DNA from: Sedimentisphaerales bacterium
GTDB taxonomy: Bacteria; Planctomycetota; Phycisphaerae; Sedimentisphaerales; UBA12454
Assembly: GCA_016930635.1 (NCBI GenBank)
Contig: JAFGGI010000063.1
Span: 1-51,610, forward strand
Reading direction: 5' to 3'
DNA length: 51,610 nt
Shown: positions 50,233 through 51,610 of the stretch, in pieces
Numbering within the stretch: position 1 is the first letter of the stretch
How the letters are laid out: each line of letters starts with the position of its first letter
Position numbers and translations under genes: made by a program
Notes under the pieces: model-generated
Seen by the model: only the letters and a program-made list of their open reading frames with translations
What the model was told of the DNA's origin: nothing
The model's database searches: none

Positions 50233-50239
50233 CCTCTCC
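50233..50239 (-). promoter_or_regulatory. Ribosome-binding site favouring an ATA start at 50225
   Basis: GGAGAGG on the minus strand (50239-50233) is 7 nt from ATA (50225-50223), the normal spacing for initiation, and far (28 nt) from the first canonical TTG at 50204. The seven codons between would add IKRFLII to complete a signal peptide. Confidence 0.55.
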
Positions 50240-50413
50240 AAAAAGCCTGTGAGAATTATACCACTGACCAACCCCCTAAACAACTATGAAATATACGATT
50301 ATGGCAGTAAAAAACGTGATATCAGTACTGAAAACGGCCTTTCAAAATCATCTTAAACTTGAAAAACCGGGCCATCTGTGATATACTATTATTATCAGGA
50401 AAAGGGTGATAAA

Positions 50414-51610
50414 ATGACTACGCCGAACAGTTCAAAAATCTGCATTTATCTCACAGCCTTTATCGCAATAAGTCTTTTACTTACCTGCGGTTTGGCCCAG
50501 GCAGCCTGTGATGATTTCGTAATAGACGGCACATACGAGGCGTCTTTGGACCTGCCTCGCATCCTGTTTTTGCTCAAACGGGCTCCCAACGAGCCGCCCA
50601 TCGAAGTCGAAGGATATTTTGAGCTGAATTATGCCTTTCTCGATACCGGTGCCTCAGGAATACTGGTCTCGAAAGAGACGGCAGAATATATGGAACTTGC
50701 GATTGAGCCTAATGCCGTATTTGTAGATACCGGTGTCGCCGGCGACGAATATTTCGATGTCTCCGAGTCGCTCTATATCGGCACAGCGGATTACTATACC
50801 CCTGATCCTAACGACCCCAACACCTACTCTCTTAATGGTCCATTTAGATTCCAGGTTAAACAGGACTATGTCGAATGGCCCGAAGAGCCGCTGGACATAA
50901 TCGGCATGCCGGCTATGGCAGGCAAAACAGCCGTATTCACACCGATAAGCGATATCAATGATATCCTTGATTTAAACTACTATTCCGCGGACATAAAAGA
51001 AGCCAACGACCCCAATATCCCGCAGACTGATTTTCAAGTTGCACTGAGGTTCGAAAAGTTTATTAATCTGTCTATTCCGCAAAACATCCCGCCTTTGCCG
51101 ACGCTCGCATATAATCCCATGATAGATAATATAGTCGTCGAATATAGTAATGGAAGCAGCTCGACAGGCAGCTGGCTTTTCGATACAGGCGGTACGGTCA
51201 GTATTATGTCGATAGACCAGGCGGTAACTCTCGGCCTGACCGATGCCAACGGCGAGCCGATAGTATCACCCGATTTTTCGATGCTTATAGGCGGTATAGG
51301 CGGGGGAGTCGAAATTCCGGGCTTTATACTGGACAGGCTGAGCGTACCTACGCTGAATGGCTTTGATCTCGTATTTCTCAATGCAAGGGTCTGTGTGCAC
51401 GATATCGTGATTTTCGATGAGGACCTCAACGATTTTGTCGTTCTTGACGGCGTCTTCGGCGACAACTTCACTTGCGCTTCAATGGATTTGGCTACCTGGG
51501 ATATCAGCGGCTCACCTTTCGACCATTTATACTCTTCACACTTGAATTTTTCCGTTTTCAAGCGGCTTGAACGTGAAAATTTTCGGTCAGCAGTGTTTGC
51601 AATTCCGGCA
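50414..51610 (+). CDS. Exported two-motif aspartic protease, 3' end beyond window
   Basis: The ORF is open from the ATG at 50414 to the window edge (399 codons). A signal peptide (to about residue 28, LAQA-ACD) precedes two active-site motifs: Asp77 in FLDTGASGILVS and Asp257 in LFDTGGTVSIMS, 180 residues apart. Each follows a hydrophobic strand and is followed by a small hydrophobic turn, as in retropepsin and pepsin lobes. The spacing is close to that of pepsin-type bilobal enzymes. Other halves: GIGGGVEIPGF and LDGVFGDN, which fit later lobe strands. AAAGGGTG lies upstream of the start. Proteolytic role and substrate unknown. Confidence 0.75.
   Translation, partial: MTTPNSSKICIYLTAFIAISLLLTCGLAQAACDDFVIDGTYEASLDLPRILFLLKRAPNEPPIEVEGYFELNYAFLDTGASGILVSKETAEYMELAIEPNAVFVDTGVAGDEYFDVSESLYIGTADYYTPDPNDPNTYSLNGPFRFQVKQDYVEWPEEPLDIIGMPAMAGKTAVFTPISDINDILDLNYYSADIKEANDPNIPQTDFQVALRFEKFINLSIPQNIPPLPTLAYNPMIDNIVVEYSNGSSSTGSWLFDTGGTVSIMSIDQAVTLGLTDANGEPIVSPDFSMLIGGIGGGVEIPGFILDRLSVPTLNGFDLVFLNARVCVHDIVIFDEDLNDFVVLDGVFGDNFTCASMDLATWDISGSPFDHLYSSHLNFSVFKRLERENFRSAVFAIPA

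Noticed and set aside
51034-51561. Minus-strand ORF of 175 codons at the window end
   Set aside because: Antisense to the open aspartic protease frame, which has a signal peptide and two active-site motifs.

Overview
The window looks like a chromosomal segment from an uncultured or poorly known planctomycete of the class Phycisphaerae (Sedimentisphaerales-like). This is inferred from several traits: an exported ELW-repeat protein ending in a dockerin-like DLNGD module, a signal peptidase I with a zinc-ribbon and a large insertion, Kdo and TonB-type (diderm) envelope genes, and an anaerobic, iron-sulfur-rich gene set at moderate-to-low G+C. I see no rRNA, tRNA, CRISPR, insertion sequence or prophage.

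Layout. 0-7.5 kb: a nested inverted repeat, an exported repeat protein, a Cache/PAS histidine kinase with its response regulator, then a three-gene cassette of envelope proteins (DUF2959 lipoprotein, AsmA-like, PepSY-like) closed by a terminator. 7.5-15 kb: a YihY-family membrane protein, then a minus-strand operon (DUF6599, DUF362, NapH/NapG-like ferredoxin fusion, aldo/keto reductase) in which two products carry N-terminal and one an internal Tat-type motif. It is divergent from tatA, with tatC tail-to-tail to tatA. 15-20 kb: a PilT-type ATPase, then an MBL hydrolase, radical SAM protein and RACo-like corrinoid-protein activator in one operon, meeting nadD head-on. 20-25.7 kb: a 34-residue lysine-rich protein with the best Shine-Dalgarno sequence in the window, a coiled-coil lipoprotein, kdsB-pyrG, rpsU and a DNA-repair-type radical SAM protein.

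25.7-35 kb: a TonB-dependent receptor facing away from a signalling operon of YfiR, a CHASE8 histidine kinase, two Rcp1-like response regulators and a REC-kinase-REC hybrid. The spacer between receptor and YfiR holds a 16-bp direct repeat and an 18-bp palindrome. A folded leader that appears to hide the ribosome-binding site precedes the first regulator. 35-44 kb: signal peptidase I, a bactofilin-like membrane protein, cysK, DAHP synthase, a BtuF/BtuD/BtuC-type importer with an alpha/beta hydrolase, and ispG. 44-51.6 kb: small membrane and cysteine-rich proteins, a PEBP protein, a second yfiR behind a hairpin-rich leader with a decayed copy of its own 3' end downstream, a SUMF1-YcfL-LpoB-CsgG envelope cluster, and a 3'-truncated two-motif aspartic protease.

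The most notable proposal is that YfiR (elsewhere the periplasmic inhibitor of the diguanylate cyclase YfiN) has been rewired here onto a histidine kinase with a YfiN-type CHASE8 sensor, backed by three response-regulator-containing proteins. All functional statements come from reading motifs and gene order; no database search was run.
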